Shown piece after piece: positions 23,305 through 31,711 of a DNA stretch of 34,178 bases (position 1 is the first letter of the stretch; each line of letters begins with the position of its first letter). This DNA comes from Victivallales bacterium (GTDB lineage: Bacteria; Verrucomicrobiota; Lentisphaeria; Oligosphaerales; Oligosphaeraceae), in contig JAFZIJ010000194.1 in NCBI GenBank assembly GCA_017554445.1, positions 1 through 34,178 of the forward strand, given 5' to 3'. The notes below the pieces were generated by a model. That model made no database searches. It saw only the letters and a list, made by a program, of their open reading frames with translations, and had not been told where the DNA came from. A program made the translations under genes and the position numbers.

Positions 23305-24678
23305 ATGGCATTGTGGAGCGGTAGATTCACCCAACAGACAGATTCACTCGTCCAGAAATTCAGCGAATCCATCTCTTATGACAGGCGTCTGTATCCATTC
23401 GACATCCAAGGCAGTCAGGCCCATGCGAAAATGCTTGCCAGGCAAGGCATTATATCGCAGGATGATGCCGACAAAATCATCGCCGGCCTGAACGACATCA
23501 AAAAGGACATCGACGACGGCAATTTCGATTTTTCCATCGCGCTCGAAGACATCCATATGAACATCGAGTCGCGTTTGACGGAACGCATCGGCCAGCCTGG
23601 AGCGAGGCTTCATACAGGCCGTAGCCGCAACGACCAGATCGCGACGGATGAACGGCTCTACATGCGCCATGAGGCCGATGACATCTCATTGCACGTCAAG
23701 GAGATGCAACGCAGCCTCGTCCAACTTGCCGCCGATTGGCCGAATCTGATCATGCCCGGTTTCACGCATCTCCAGCATGCGCAGCCGATTCTTTTCGCCC
23801 ATCATCTGCTGGCCTATGTCGAAATGTTCGGACGGGATCGCGAACGGCTTGCCGATGCCCGTAAACGCCTCAACCGCTGTCCGTTAGGCGCGGGTGCCAT
23901 CGCGGGATGCACGCTTCCGCTGGATCGGAAATTCACGGCGGAGCAACTTGGTTTCGATGACATCCTCCATAATTCCATGGATGCCGTCGGCGACCGCGAC
24001 TATATCATTGAATTCCTTTCGGCGTTGTCCATCATCGCCATGCATCTTTCGCGGCTGTCGGAGGATATCATCCTTTGGTTCAGCCAGGAGTTCGCTTTCA
24101 TCGAACTCGGCGACGCGTTCACGACAGGCTCCAGCCTCATGCCGCAGAAGAAGAATCCGGATGTCGCGGAACTGACGCGCGGCAAGACAGGCCGTGTCTA
24201 TGGTCATCTTATGGCGATGCTTACGACGATGAAAGGCCTTCCTTTGACGTATAATCGCGACTTGCAGGAAGACAAGGAAGGGCTGTTCGACGCCATTGAC
24301 ACCGTCAAATTGACGCTCGCCACGATGTCCGCCATGCTGACGACGTTGAAGCCCAACGAGAAGAACATGGCCGCCGCCGCCGCGGATCCCGCTCTTGAAG
24401 CGACGGATTTGGCCGAATGGCTTGTCAAACACGGCACGCCGTTCCGCGAAGCCCACCGTCAGGTCGGCGGTTTCGTCGCGTTCTGCAATCAGAAGGGCAT
24501 CAAGCTCAACGAAGCATTATTGGACGACATGAAGACCGTCATTCCGACGGCGACGGCGGAATGCCTTGCGTTGTTCAATCCGCGCAAGAGTGTGGAAGGC
24601 CGCGCCTTGGAAGGCGGCACGGCGCCCGTCCGTGTCGCGGAGCAAATCGCCCGCTGGCAGGAACTTCTGAAAGAGTGA
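23305..24678 (+). CDS. argH: argininosuccinate lyase
   Basis: A 457-residue ArgH, which splits argininosuccinate to arginine and fumarate in the last step of arginine synthesis. It is a homotetrameric fumarase/aspartase-superfamily enzyme. Motifs: WSGRFTQQTDSLVQKFSESISYD at the N-terminus, LEDIHMNIESRL, HTGRSRNDQIATD, the THLQHAQPI block with the catalytic His (about 158), and the superfamily signature TGSSLMPQKKNPD with the mobile-loop Ser (about 277). Length and motifs are complete. Other arginine genes are not in view. It is followed by a hairpin shared with the convergent HEAT-repeat gene. Confidence 0.96.
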   Translation: MALWSGRFTQQTDSLVQKFSESISYDRRLYPFDIQGSQAHAKMLARQGIISQDDADKIIAGLNDIKKDIDDGNFDFSIALEDIHMNIESRLTERIGQPGARLHTGRSRNDQIATDERLYMRHEADDISLHVKEMQRSLVQLAADWPNLIMPGFTHLQHAQPILFAHHLLAYVEMFGRDRERLADARKRLNRCPLGAGAIAGCTLPLDRKFTAEQLGFDDILHNSMDAVGDRDYIIEFLSALSIIAMHLSRLSEDIILWFSQEFAFIELGDAFTTGSSLMPQKKNPDVAELTRGKTGRVYGHLMAMLTTMKGLPLTYNRDLQEDKEGLFDAIDTVKLTLATMSAMLTTLKPNEKNMAAAAADPALEATDLAEWLVKHGTPFREAHRQVGGFVAFCNQKGIKLNEALLDDMKTVIPTATAECLALFNPRKSVEGRALEGGTAPVRVAEQIARWQELLKE

Positions 24679-24694
24679 TGGTTTCTCTAGACTT

Positions 24695-24731
24695 CTAGTC
24701 TTTCTAGGCTTCTAGAGGGCTAGAAGACTAG
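24695..24731. terminator. CTAG-rich hairpin between convergent genes
   Basis: CTAGTCTTTCTAG (24695-24707) pairs with CTAGAAGACTAG (24720-24731) with one bulged base and a 12-nt loop. It lies between the stops of argH (24678) and the HEAT gene (24734), so it could end transcription from both sides. It is AT-rich with no long T-tract, so efficiency is uncertain. Confidence 0.55.
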
Positions 24732-24733
24732 TT

Positions 24734-26257
24734 TCACCTCACAAGAGGAGCATTTATTTGCAACGGTCTTCGTGCCAAAGCGCGCTGAATCATGCGCTGT
24801 ACGCGAATATCCTTGCAATTCGGCAGATATTCGCGCAAGGCATTCTGGATCTTTTCTGTGGGAAAACGGCTAAGACCTTCGGCCGCAATCTGTTGAATCT
24901 GCTCTTCTGGATCCTCCAGAGAGGCCAGAAGCATTTCATCCCAACCTTCCGGTTTCAAGAGGCCGATTTCGCGAAGGCCGTAAACGCGGACTTCCACATC
25001 GTCGTCCAGACAGGCGTCCTGCATAAGCTGAAGGCGTTCATCACGTTGCAACCGCGAGCTCATCCGAAGGCCTAACATCTTGCCTTCATGGCTTTTGCTT
25101 TTCATGATCAATTGGATGTCGCTAGCGGTCAATTCGCGGCTCTGGATGTTCAAAGCCCGCATGGCGCCTTTGCGGATATCTTCATGTTGCGCATCCAGAT
25201 AGGGTACGAAAAAGGCGGGTGGTAGCTTTTGGTAGCGACCTCCCGCAAGCATGTTTATGGCGTCTGCCGCCAACTTGACGTTTTTTCCCTTCAGAAGACT
25301 TTCGAAAACTGGCACGGTTTGCTCTTCATCAAAGTTGCTCAACGGCACCAACAACAATCGGCGGTAGTCGGCGGAGATATTTTCATCAAGAATTGTTTTT
25401 TTCAACGGCTCGAAAGCCTTTGGATTTGTGCGACTCGCATACGCCCGAACGGCTTCTACGCGAACACCGATATCCTTGTCTTCCAGAAGTTTGGCAAGAA
25501 TATCATCGCCTTTCATATAACGACCGGCCAGTTTGGCGACTTCCATTCGGACAGCGGCTTCCGGATCATCCGCCAATGGCGTGATGGCCTTGATGGCCTG
25601 TTCTTCCAGCAGAGGCGCACGGCTGTAGAGTATCAACGCCAAAACGCGCACTTCCTTCGATTCATCCTTGAAGAATTTTTCAAGACGTTCAGGTTCAATT
25701 GGTTGTGGAAAATAACGCGCGGCGGACAAGACGTTGCGCCGCACGGAAAAATCTTCATCATCCAATGCTTGGTTGAGGATAAGCAGGGCTTCGGCGTTGT
25801 CGGTATCCGAGCGGTTGCCGCCAGCCTGAATAACTGTATTACTGCGAATTTGGATAGGGCCGCGGATCATGACACCGCTCGCCTCCGGAATCATGGCGGA
25901 GGCGAGGCGGCGGATATGGACGTCTGGATCCAGAAGCAGGCGGAAAACGTCCATACGCGCCGCCGCAGGAAGAAAACGCTCTTCCGTTAATGATACTAAT
26001 GCGCTTTGGCGGACCTGGCGATCTGGATCGCGAAGACATTGGATGATAGCCGCTTCCGTCGCCGACGTACGGTATTTGCCGATGACCATGGCGGCGCGGC
26101 GGCGTGCATCCACATCGTCGCTCTTCAAATCGCGCAGGCATTTGGCGATGGTCTGGGCTTCAGTTTCACGCGGTGCTTCCGCCGGTTTCGCCTCTTGGGC
26201 GTGACCAGCGGCCATCGTCGCACACAAAACCAACATCCAAAGTGCTTTTGATCTCAT
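24734..26257 (-). CDS. exported HEAT-repeat protein
   Basis: A 507-residue protein with an N-terminal Sec signal peptide (MRSKALWMLVLCATMAAGHA, cleavage likely after GHA) and no lipobox. The mature part is a chain of roughly ten HEAT-like helical repeats of 30-38 residues, such as DDVDARRRAAMVIGKYR, DRQVRQSALVSL, PEAAVRMEVAKLAGRY and DIGVRVEAVRAYASR. This predicts a solenoid scaffold for protein binding in the periplasm or at the surface. GGGGAG lies 8 nt before the ATG. It sits 32 bp downstream of dnaJ and may be transcribed with grpE-dnaJ. The specific partner is unknown. Confidence 0.85.
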   Translation of the reverse strand: MRSKALWMLVLCATMAAGHAQEAKPAEAPRETEAQTIAKCLRDLKSDDVDARRRAAMVIGKYRTSATEAAIIQCLRDPDRQVRQSALVSLTEERFLPAAARMDVFRLLLDPDVHIRRLASAMIPEASGVMIRGPIQIRSNTVIQAGGNRSDTDNAEALLILNQALDDEDFSVRRNVLSAARYFPQPIEPERLEKFFKDESKEVRVLALILYSRAPLLEEQAIKAITPLADDPEAAVRMEVAKLAGRYMKGDDILAKLLEDKDIGVRVEAVRAYASRTNPKAFEPLKKTILDENISADYRRLLLVPLSNFDEEQTVPVFESLLKGKNVKLAADAINMLAGGRYQKLPPAFFVPYLDAQHEDIRKGAMRALNIQSRELTASDIQLIMKSKSHEGKMLGLRMSSRLQRDERLQLMQDACLDDDVEVRVYGLREIGLLKPEGWDEMLLASLEDPEEQIQQIAAEGLSRFPTEKIQNALREYLPNCKDIRVQRMIQRALARRPLQINAPLVR

Positions 26258-26289
26258 TGACGTTCTCCCCGAATGCTCCGCTTCTGGTC

Positions 26290-27432
26290 TTATCCTCCGA
26301 AGTGCCTCTTAATGAAGGCCTTGACTTTCGGATAGATGCCTGTATCTTCGCTGGCCTTTTCAAACTGCTGGAGCAGGTCTTTCTGGGTGGAGGTCAGCTT
26401 CGTCGGAATTTCGATGGCGATGACGACATACAGGTCGCCGCGGCCGCGTGACTGCGTGGGCACACCCATGCCTTTCATACGCAGACGTGTGCCATGCTGC
26501 GTTCCTGCGGGAATCGTCAGTTCCTTCTTGCCGCTGATGGTCGGCACGTCAACGGTACCGCCGAGAACGGCCGTCGTGAACGGGATCGGAATCTTGCAGT
26601 AGAGGTCGTTGCCGTCGCGTTCGAACAGTTCGCTTTCACCGACATGCACTTCGACGTACAAATCACCCGATGGCCCGCCTCGGCGGCCCGCTTCGCCTTC
26701 GCCGGCCAGACGGATGCGCTGTCCGTCATCGATACCGGCGGGAATACGGAATTTCAGCTTCTTGCGACGCTGAATTTCGCCTGTACCACGGCAGTCCGAG
26801 CAAGGCTTGTCGATGATTTCACCTGTGCCTTGGCATTGCGGGCAGGTCTGCACCATGTTGAAGAAGCCTTGTGAAATCGACACTTGGCCGCGGCCATGGC
26901 AGCGCGGGCATTGCTTTTTGGAGGAGCCGGGCTCGCAACCCGTTCCGCCGCAACGCGCACAGGATTCTTTCCGCGGGATTTCGATTTCCCGCTCTACGCC
27001 GAACATCGACTCTTCGAAGCTGATCTGCAACTGATAAAGCAAATCATTGCCTTTACGGGGACGGTTGGAGCTGCGTCCGCCGCCACCGCCGAAAAAGCTT
27101 TCAAAACCGCCTCCACCGAACCCGCCGCCGAAGACTTGATTGAGAATGTCGTTCAAGTCCATTCCGGCGAATCCATCGCCCGCGCCTGGCCCTCCGCCTG
27201 CGTGGCCCTGCGTGTAGGCTTCGTGGCCAAGCTGGTCGTACATCTGGCGTTTCTTTTCATCGCTGAGCACTTCATAAGCGGCTGCAACCTGCTTGAATTT
27301 CTCCTCCGCTTCCTTGTTGCCAGGGTTGCGGTCCGGATGGTATTTCATCGCCTGTTTGCGGAACGCCTTTTTGATTTCGTCTTGTGTCGCCGTACGCGGC
27401 ACTTCCAATATACTATAATAATCTTCTGACAT
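26290..27432 (-). CDS. dnaJ: chaperone protein DnaJ
   Basis: A 380-residue full-length DnaJ co-chaperone, which stimulates DnaK ATPase and delivers unfolded substrates. It has a J-domain (residues about 1-70) with the HPD motif in MKYHPDRNP, a Gly/Phe-rich region with [16 protein letters not shown], then four CxxCxGxG zinc modules ([32 protein letters not shown]), and the C-terminal substrate domains with [10 protein letters not shown] and [10 protein letters not shown] use the ATG at 27432, since GGGGG at 9-13 nt fits it and the ATG at 27439-27441 is directly on that sequence. grpE is immediately upstream, and dnaK is not in the window. Confidence 0.95.
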   Translation of the reverse strand: MSEDYYSILEVPRTATQDEIKKAFRKQAMKYHPDRNPGNKEAEEKFKQVAAAYEVLSDEKKRQMYDQLGHEAYTQGHAGGGPGAGDGFAGMDLNDILNQVFGGGFGGGGFESFFGGGGGRSSNRPRKGNDLLYQLQISFEESMFGVEREIEIPRKESCARCGGTGCEPGSSKKQCPRCHGRGQVSISQGFFNMVQTCPQCQGTGEIIDKPCSDCRGTGEIQRRKKLKFRIPAGIDDGQRIRLAGEGEAGRRGGPSGDLYVEVHVGESELFERDGNDLYCKIPIPFTTAVLGGTVDVPTISGKKELTIPAGTQHGTRLRMKGMGVPTQSRGRGDLYVVIAIEIPTKLTSTQKDLLQQFEKASEDTGIYPKVKAFIKRHFGG

Positions 27433-27447
27433 ATCGGTCATCCCCCT

Positions 27448-28260
27448 TTAGGATTCGGAAACCGCATCTGTTTCAGTCCCGGCGGTTTTCGTTTGATCAT
27501 CATCATCGGTGATCACATGGATTTTCTGCCCTTCCTCCTCTTCGGGCTCCTTTGTCGGCTCCGGTTCGGGCTCCGGTTTGGGTTCCGGTTCCGGTTCAGA
27601 CGGCTTGCCGGTACTGACGACGACCATGGCCGGTCGCAACAGCTTGTCGCCGATTTTGAAGCCCGCCTTCCACTGGCGGATCACAACACCTTCGGGAACC
27701 GTCTCGCTCGCCTCCTGCGACATCGCCTCATGGACGTTTGCGTCGAACGGCTTGCCGACGCTTTCGATTTCCTTCACGTTCAGTCCGTCCAACACACGCT
27801 GGAATTCGGCCCAGATCATTTCCATGCCCTGTTTCAGCACGGCGATGTCCGCCGCCGTTTCGATGGCGGACATGCCCATGGAGAAGTAGTCATAGACGGT
27901 CAGGAAATCGCCGATGGTGGCACGGCGGGCCTGGTCGCGAGCTTCCGTGAACTCGCGGGCCATGCGTTTGCGGTAGTTGTCAAACTCGGCCAGCTTGCGA
28001 AGATACTTGTCCTGCAACTCCGCCAGCTGCGCCTTGTAGTCCGGCTCGGCTTCCGCCGCCGTCTCTTCGGTTTTCGGATCAGTCTCTTTCTTCTCGTCGC
28101 CGCCTTCTTTCGAAGACGCCGTTTCCGCATCCTGCTTCTGCTCTTCGGCTTCCGCCTTCGTGGCAGATTCTTCCTCGGCGGCCGTTTTCACGGCCTCCGC
28201 CTCTTCCGATGTCGCCATCGGTTCCTCTTCCAACTTGGCATTCTGATTCGTTTCTGTCAT
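27448..28260 (-). CDS. grpE: nucleotide exchange factor GrpE with C-terminal extension
   Basis: A 270-residue GrpE, which releases ADP from DnaK. Residues about 1-72 are a low-complexity Glu/Ala/Lys tail. The long dimerising helix and four-helix bundle follow (YLRKLAEFDNYRKRMAREFTEARDQA, then IGDFLTVYDYF), and the beta domain ends at KIGDKLLRPAMVVVSTG (about 217), where GrpE normally stops. About 50 more residues follow: a PEPEPKPEPEPEP run and an acidic end. I chose the ATG at 28260, preceded by GAGGTG. It lies 42 bp after rpsA and upstream of dnaJ. No CIRCE-type heat-shock operator is seen, but a 12-bp palindrome sits at 28279-28290. Confidence 0.92.
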   Translation of the reverse strand: MTETNQNAKLEEEPMATSEEAEAVKTAAEEESATKAEAEEQKQDAETASSKEGGDEKKETDPKTEETAAEAEPDYKAQLAELQDKYLRKLAEFDNYRKRMAREFTEARDQARRATIGDFLTVYDYFSMGMSAIETAADIAVLKQGMEMIWAEFQRVLDGLNVKEIESVGKPFDANVHEAMSQEASETVPEGVVIRQWKAGFKIGDKLLRPAMVVVSTGKPSEPEPEPKPEPEPEPTKEPEEEEGQKIHVITDDDDQTKTAGTETDAVSES

Positions 28261-28278
28261 TTCAATCACCTCAAAAAA

Positions 28279-28290
28279 CAACAATTGTTG
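28279..28290. promoter_or_regulatory. 12-bp palindrome upstream of grpE
   Basis: CAACAATTGTTG is a perfect 12-bp palindrome 18 bp upstream of the grpE ATG, in the short gap after rpsA. It could be a small operator or RNA hairpin; it is not a CIRCE element. No other copy was noticed. Confidence 0.35.
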
Positions 28291-28302
28291 GTTGCTTCAA
28301 AC

Positions 28303-29790
28303 TTACAGCTTGAGGCCGCCGAACAAATCACCAAGGCTGCCGAAATTGGCGTCGCCTTCATCTTTCACATCCATCGATTCCGTGCGGTTCTGCTCACGTT
28401 CCGTTTCAAGAGTTTCCGCAAGCGTCAGCGAAACACGGTCGCGGCTCGCTTCGCGGACCACCACCTGGATCTTGCTGCCGATTGGATAGGCCTTGTAGAA
28501 CGCACGCGTCGAAGCCGCACCAGACCGCGCGAACGGCGTCTGGCTCACATGGAGCAGGCCCGTCTGACCGTTCGGCAACGCGACAAACACGCCAAATGGC
28601 TGGAGACGAACAACTTCGCCTTCCAAAACCGCGCCAGAATCCAGCAATTCGATCTCTTCGACTTCCTTCTCCTGCTCGGCTGTCAATTTCGCGGGCTTCT
28701 CTTCCTTTATGATAGGATCGCCGATGCACAGCGAGATGCGCTTCTTGTCAAAATCAACGGCGAGAATCGTCACATCGACTTCTTCGCCTTCCTTCAAGAC
28801 ATCCGACGGCTTGTCAACACGTTCGGTCTGGCCGAGTTGCGAAACATGCGCAAGACCTTCGATGCCCGGTTCAAGTTCGATAAACGCGCCAAAATCCGTC
28901 AGGCGGACGACTTTGCCCTTCCGCTTGATGCCGGCGGCGTAGCCGAGTTCGTGCGGGATGCGTTCCCACGGATCGCCCAAAGCCTTCTTGATGCTCAGCG
29001 AAATGCGTTCACGCTTGCCGTCACCGCCCCAGTCGATGGACAGGATCTTCACCTGCACTTCATCACCGACTTTCACGCAATCTTCCGCCTTCACGTTGCG
29101 GCCCCAGCTCATCTCGGAGACATGGACCATGCCTTCGATGCCGCCCAAATCGACGAATGCGCCGAAGTCCATGACTTTCACGACCGTGCCCGTCATGATG
29201 TCGCCTTCACGCAGGCTGTCTTTCAGGCGTTCGCGATCCTTCGCGGCTTCCTGATCCAGCAGCTTGCGGCGGCTCAGCACGAGATTGCGGCCGTCTTCGC
29301 CGTATTCCGTCACAAGGAACGTAAAGGTCTGGCCGATGTATTCCGCAGGCTCCTTCTTCACGCCGCGCGCGTCTATCTGCGAGAACGGGCAGAAGCCCTC
29401 CACGCTGGCGACCTGCACGCCGAAACCGCCTTTGCGCTCCGACAGGACTTTGCCTTCAATCGGAATCTGGTCATGGAAAGCCTGCTCGACGGAGCTGTCC
29501 ACCATGTCGCCGCTCATCTTCACGGTCAGTTTGATGCCGTCATCCGTCCAGCCCATGCAGAATGCCTCGATCGTGTCGCCTTCCTTGTATTTCAACTCGC
29601 CTTTGTTGTTTTGAAGGTCGATGCGGTCGATAACGCCGTCCATGCGGGCGCCGACATCGACAAAGACCGTGCTTTTGCCGATCATCGTGATGGTGCCTTT
29701 CACCTTCTCACCAGTGCGAATCGTCGTCGTCAACTGGTTCAGACCACGTTCCATGACGTCGTTGAAATCTTTTCCGTTTGTTTCACTCAT
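28303..29790 (-). CDS. rpsA: 30S ribosomal protein S1-like, five S1 domains
   Basis: A 495-residue protein with five S1 RNA-binding domains, roughly at 27-95 (GEKVKGTITMIGKSTVFVDVGARMDGVI), 115-185 (GGFGVQVASVEGFCPFSQID), 205-275 (GTVVKVMDFGAFVDLGGIEGMVHVSEMSW), 290-360 (GKVVRLTDFGAFIELEPGIEGLAHVSQL) and 385-460 (GEVVRLQPFGVFVALPNGQTGLLHVSQ). Ribosomal S1 helps load mRNA on the 30S subunit. E. coli S1 has six domains, but five- and four-domain forms occur. It could be a paralogous S1-domain protein and not the main S1. GAAGG lies 10 nt before the ATG. Genes manA upstream and grpE downstream are on the same strand. Confidence 0.82.
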   Translation of the reverse strand: MSETNGKDFNDVMERGLNQLTTTIRTGEKVKGTITMIGKSTVFVDVGARMDGVIDRIDLQNNKGELKYKEGDTIEAFCMGWTDDGIKLTVKMSGDMVDSSVEQAFHDQIPIEGKVLSERKGGFGVQVASVEGFCPFSQIDARGVKKEPAEYIGQTFTFLVTEYGEDGRNLVLSRRKLLDQEAAKDRERLKDSLREGDIMTGTVVKVMDFGAFVDLGGIEGMVHVSEMSWGRNVKAEDCVKVGDEVQVKILSIDWGGDGKRERISLSIKKALGDPWERIPHELGYAAGIKRKGKVVRLTDFGAFIELEPGIEGLAHVSQLGQTERVDKPSDVLKEGEEVDVTILAVDFDKKRISLCIGDPIIKEEKPAKLTAEQEKEVEEIELLDSGAVLEGEVVRLQPFGVFVALPNGQTGLLHVSQTPFARSGAASTRAFYKAYPIGSKIQVVVREASRDRVSLTLAETLETEREQNRTESMDVKDEGDANFGSLGDLFGGLKL

Positions 29791-29855
29791 TGTTGTTTTA
29801 CCTTCGACTTGTTGTTTTCTTTTTATATGTTAATGGTTTGTTTAGTGTTGTTTTC

Positions 29856-31046
29856 TCACGCCTTGGGGACGGTGGCCATCGCCAGTTCGCTGGCTGGCTC
29901 CAACGGCTTGGCCGTCGCCTCTTTGAGCGACGCGGGGAAGAACCAGCTGCTGCCGCGTTTCGCGACAGCCCGTCCGCCCGGCCACGTCAGCTCATATGAG
30001 CCTGAGAGAACCAATAAGACACCTGGAACGCCGCTTCGTTCCGAAAAATCGACATTTACATTGTCGAAAATTCGCACTTCGTATTCCCGTGCGGGGCATG
30101 CATATAGGCGGACGCCGTCGCCGTCTTGTTGCGGCGCGGCCGCGGCGACCGTTTCCGATTTGAACGTCAGCGTGTTCAGCAGGACATGGATGTCGATGTT
30201 TTTCGGTGTCAATCCCGCGCGGATGACATTGTCGCTGTTCGCCATGCATTCCACGCCCGTGCCGTTCAGATAGGCGTGCGGTTCATTTGGCGGGATGTAC
30301 AGGAAATCGCCTGGTTTCAAGCTGATGATGTTGAGAAGGAAGCCGAAGAAGACGCCGCGGTCGCAGGGATATTGCTTGATCAAATTGAGGACCAGTTCAT
30401 CTCGTTCTGTGCGTTCCTTTCGCGCCGCCAGTTCTTTGGGAAGATTTGTCAACATATTGCGAACCAATGACATCGGAAGATTCAGCAATGTTTCGCAAAT
30501 GGCTTTCGGGGTGATGGATCGGGCTTCCTGATAGACTTGCCGCCAGTCGTGGACACAATCCAGCCTGTCCAGATCCGCCACGATATCCTCCGTCTTGCGG
30601 AAACCGCCCAAGGCCTTGAACGGCGTGATGGCGATCATGATCTCCGGCTTGTGGTTCGCGTCCGGATAATGGCGCGAATCCTTTTCATGGAGTTTTTCGG
30701 CCGTCGTCTTATCCGGATGGCTCTGGATGGACAAGGCGCGTTCGCAGCTGAGGACTTTCAGCAAAAACGGAAGTTCTTGGTATCCAGCTTTTAGCGTTTT
30801 CTCGCCAAGGCAACCTTTCGTATCAGCCGCGATGAAGGTGCTCAACGGTTCCGTTTCGCCATTCGCGATGATTTTGGAGCAAAGCGACGGATGCGCCCCT
30901 ATCCACAGTTCCGCCCATGACGTCTTGCCGGCCGGTTCGCCTAGAAGATCCGCGATATACGGAGTCTTTCCGTCGCGGCAACGGCAGCCCCATGCATAGT
31001 GCTGCACGCCGCTTTTCAATTCGTAGATTTGCCCTGATGTGTTCAT
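29856..31046 (-). CDS. manA: mannose-6-phosphate isomerase, class I
   Basis: A 396-residue type I phosphomannose isomerase, which converts fructose-6-phosphate and mannose-6-phosphate with a bound zinc. Motifs: GVQHYAWG near the N-terminus, ALSIQSHPDKTTAEKLHEKD with the Gln and His zinc ligands, ANHKPEIMIAITPFKALGGFR with the Glu ligand, and LKPGDFLYIPPNEPHAYLNGTGVECMANSDNVIRAGLTPK with the last His. The frame extends to 31133, but homologues begin close to NTSGQIYELKSGVQHYAWG, so I use the ATG at 31046. No Shine-Dalgarno is visible there. The region upstream is AT-rich. Confidence 0.93.
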   Translation of the reverse strand: MNTSGQIYELKSGVQHYAWGCRCRDGKTPYIADLLGEPAGKTSWAELWIGAHPSLCSKIIANGETEPLSTFIAADTKGCLGEKTLKAGYQELPFLLKVLSCERALSIQSHPDKTTAEKLHEKDSRHYPDANHKPEIMIAITPFKALGGFRKTEDIVADLDRLDCVHDWRQVYQEARSITPKAICETLLNLPMSLVRNMLTNLPKELAARKERTERDELVLNLIKQYPCDRGVFFGFLLNIISLKPGDFLYIPPNEPHAYLNGTGVECMANSDNVIRAGLTPKNIDIHVLLNTLTFKSETVAAAAPQQDGDGVRLYACPAREYEVRIFDNVNVDFSERSGVPGVLLVLSGSYELTWPGGRAVAKRGSSWFFPASLKEATAKPLEPASELAMATVPKA

Positions 31047-31212
31047 ACCATAAATTATAATAGCCATTTCGATGAAAATGATGAAACTTATAATATAATG
31101 CTTTTGTGGAATTATGGTAGTGTCGTTGAGCAAGACTTTCGGACGCTTTTTGTCGAATCGTCGAGAAATGCCTCTTGGATTGGCGCAGAGCCGCTTGATT
31201 TATCGGGAAAAT

Positions 31213-31241
31213 TTGACCACTTGCATGAGTGGTATTACATT
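31213..31241 (+). promoter_or_regulatory. promoter of tRNA-Val
   Basis: TTGACC (31213-31218, 5 of 6) and TACATT (31236-31241, 4 of 6) are spaced 17 bp apart, with a predicted start near 31248, eight bases before the tRNA. A dyad CCACT-tgcatg-AGTGG (31217-31232) lies inside the spacer and overlaps the -35 edge, a possible operator. Confidence 0.65.
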
Positions 31242-31255
31242 AAATTTAGAATAAC

Positions 31256-31332
31256 GGGCGCTTAGCTCAGTTGGTTAGAGCATTTGGTTTACACCCAAAA
31301 TGTCGCTGGTTCGAGTCCGGTAGCGCCCACCA
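31256..31332 (+). tRNA. tRNA-Val (anticodon UAC)
   Basis: A complete cloverleaf folds by eye. The 7-bp acceptor stem is GGGCGCT/AGCGCCC, the D-arm is GCTC/GAGC with an AGTTGGTTA loop, the anticodon arm is TTTGG-TTTACAC-CCAAA with TAC at positions 34-36, and the T-arm GCTGG/CCGGT has a TTCGAGT loop. The 3' CCA is encoded. It reads valine codons GUA/GUG and possibly the others by wobble. It stands alone, with its own promoter and terminator. Confidence 0.96.
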
Positions 31333-31337
31333 TCTTA

Positions 31338-31377
31338 AAAGCCGCAATTCCAATGAGTTGCGGCTTTGTTGTTTTTA
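31338..31377 (+). terminator. rho-independent terminator after tRNA-Val
   Basis: AAAGCCGCAA (31338-31347) pairs perfectly with TTGCGGCTTT (31358-31367) around a 10-nt loop, followed by TGTTGTTTTT. It lies 6 nt after the tRNA 3' end. Confidence 0.88.
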
Positions 31378-31711
31378 AGTACATTTTTCTCTTCTGTATT
31401 TTTTCATAAAATTGCTTTGAATTTTATAGCAATAGATGCAATAATGAAATCGAATAATCAATAATAAAGAATAATAATAATAATTTTTCTTTCTTTATAC
31501 CATACTAATTCCTATAAAATCATAGAGAATCATAAGAAATCATAAAAAGTCATAAACATGTATTAAATTTCAATTAATTGCTTTCATTTTATGAAATCTG
31601 GTGTATTGTATGAAAAATGCCTAGAGAATTAATAAAATTCATATGAATTTATTGATTTCATGACATTATAGATTATCTTATCTATTGAACATAATATTGA
31701 ATGGAGCAGGA
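31378..31711. other. AT-rich spacer with phased CATA repeats
   Basis: No gene is seen. This 334-bp stretch is very AT-rich, with AATAATAAT runs near 31455-31485. At 31521, 31531, 31541 and 31551 the tetranucleotide CATA recurs at exact 10-bp steps with A-rich fill, as expected for helically phased, possibly bent DNA. It contains the upstream region of the Rpn-type nuclease gene. Confidence 0.6.

Noticed and set aside
28261..28302. CIRCE heat-shock operator before grpE
   Set aside because: The TTAGCACTC-N9-GAGTGCTAA pattern is absent. Only a 12-bp palindrome CAACAATTGTTG is present.
27493..30273. 926-codon rightward open frame opposite manA, rpsA and grpE
   Set aside because: It is antisense to three clearly recognised genes, has biased Arg/Phe/His composition and no family resemblance. 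It results from GC-rich codon use on the other strand.
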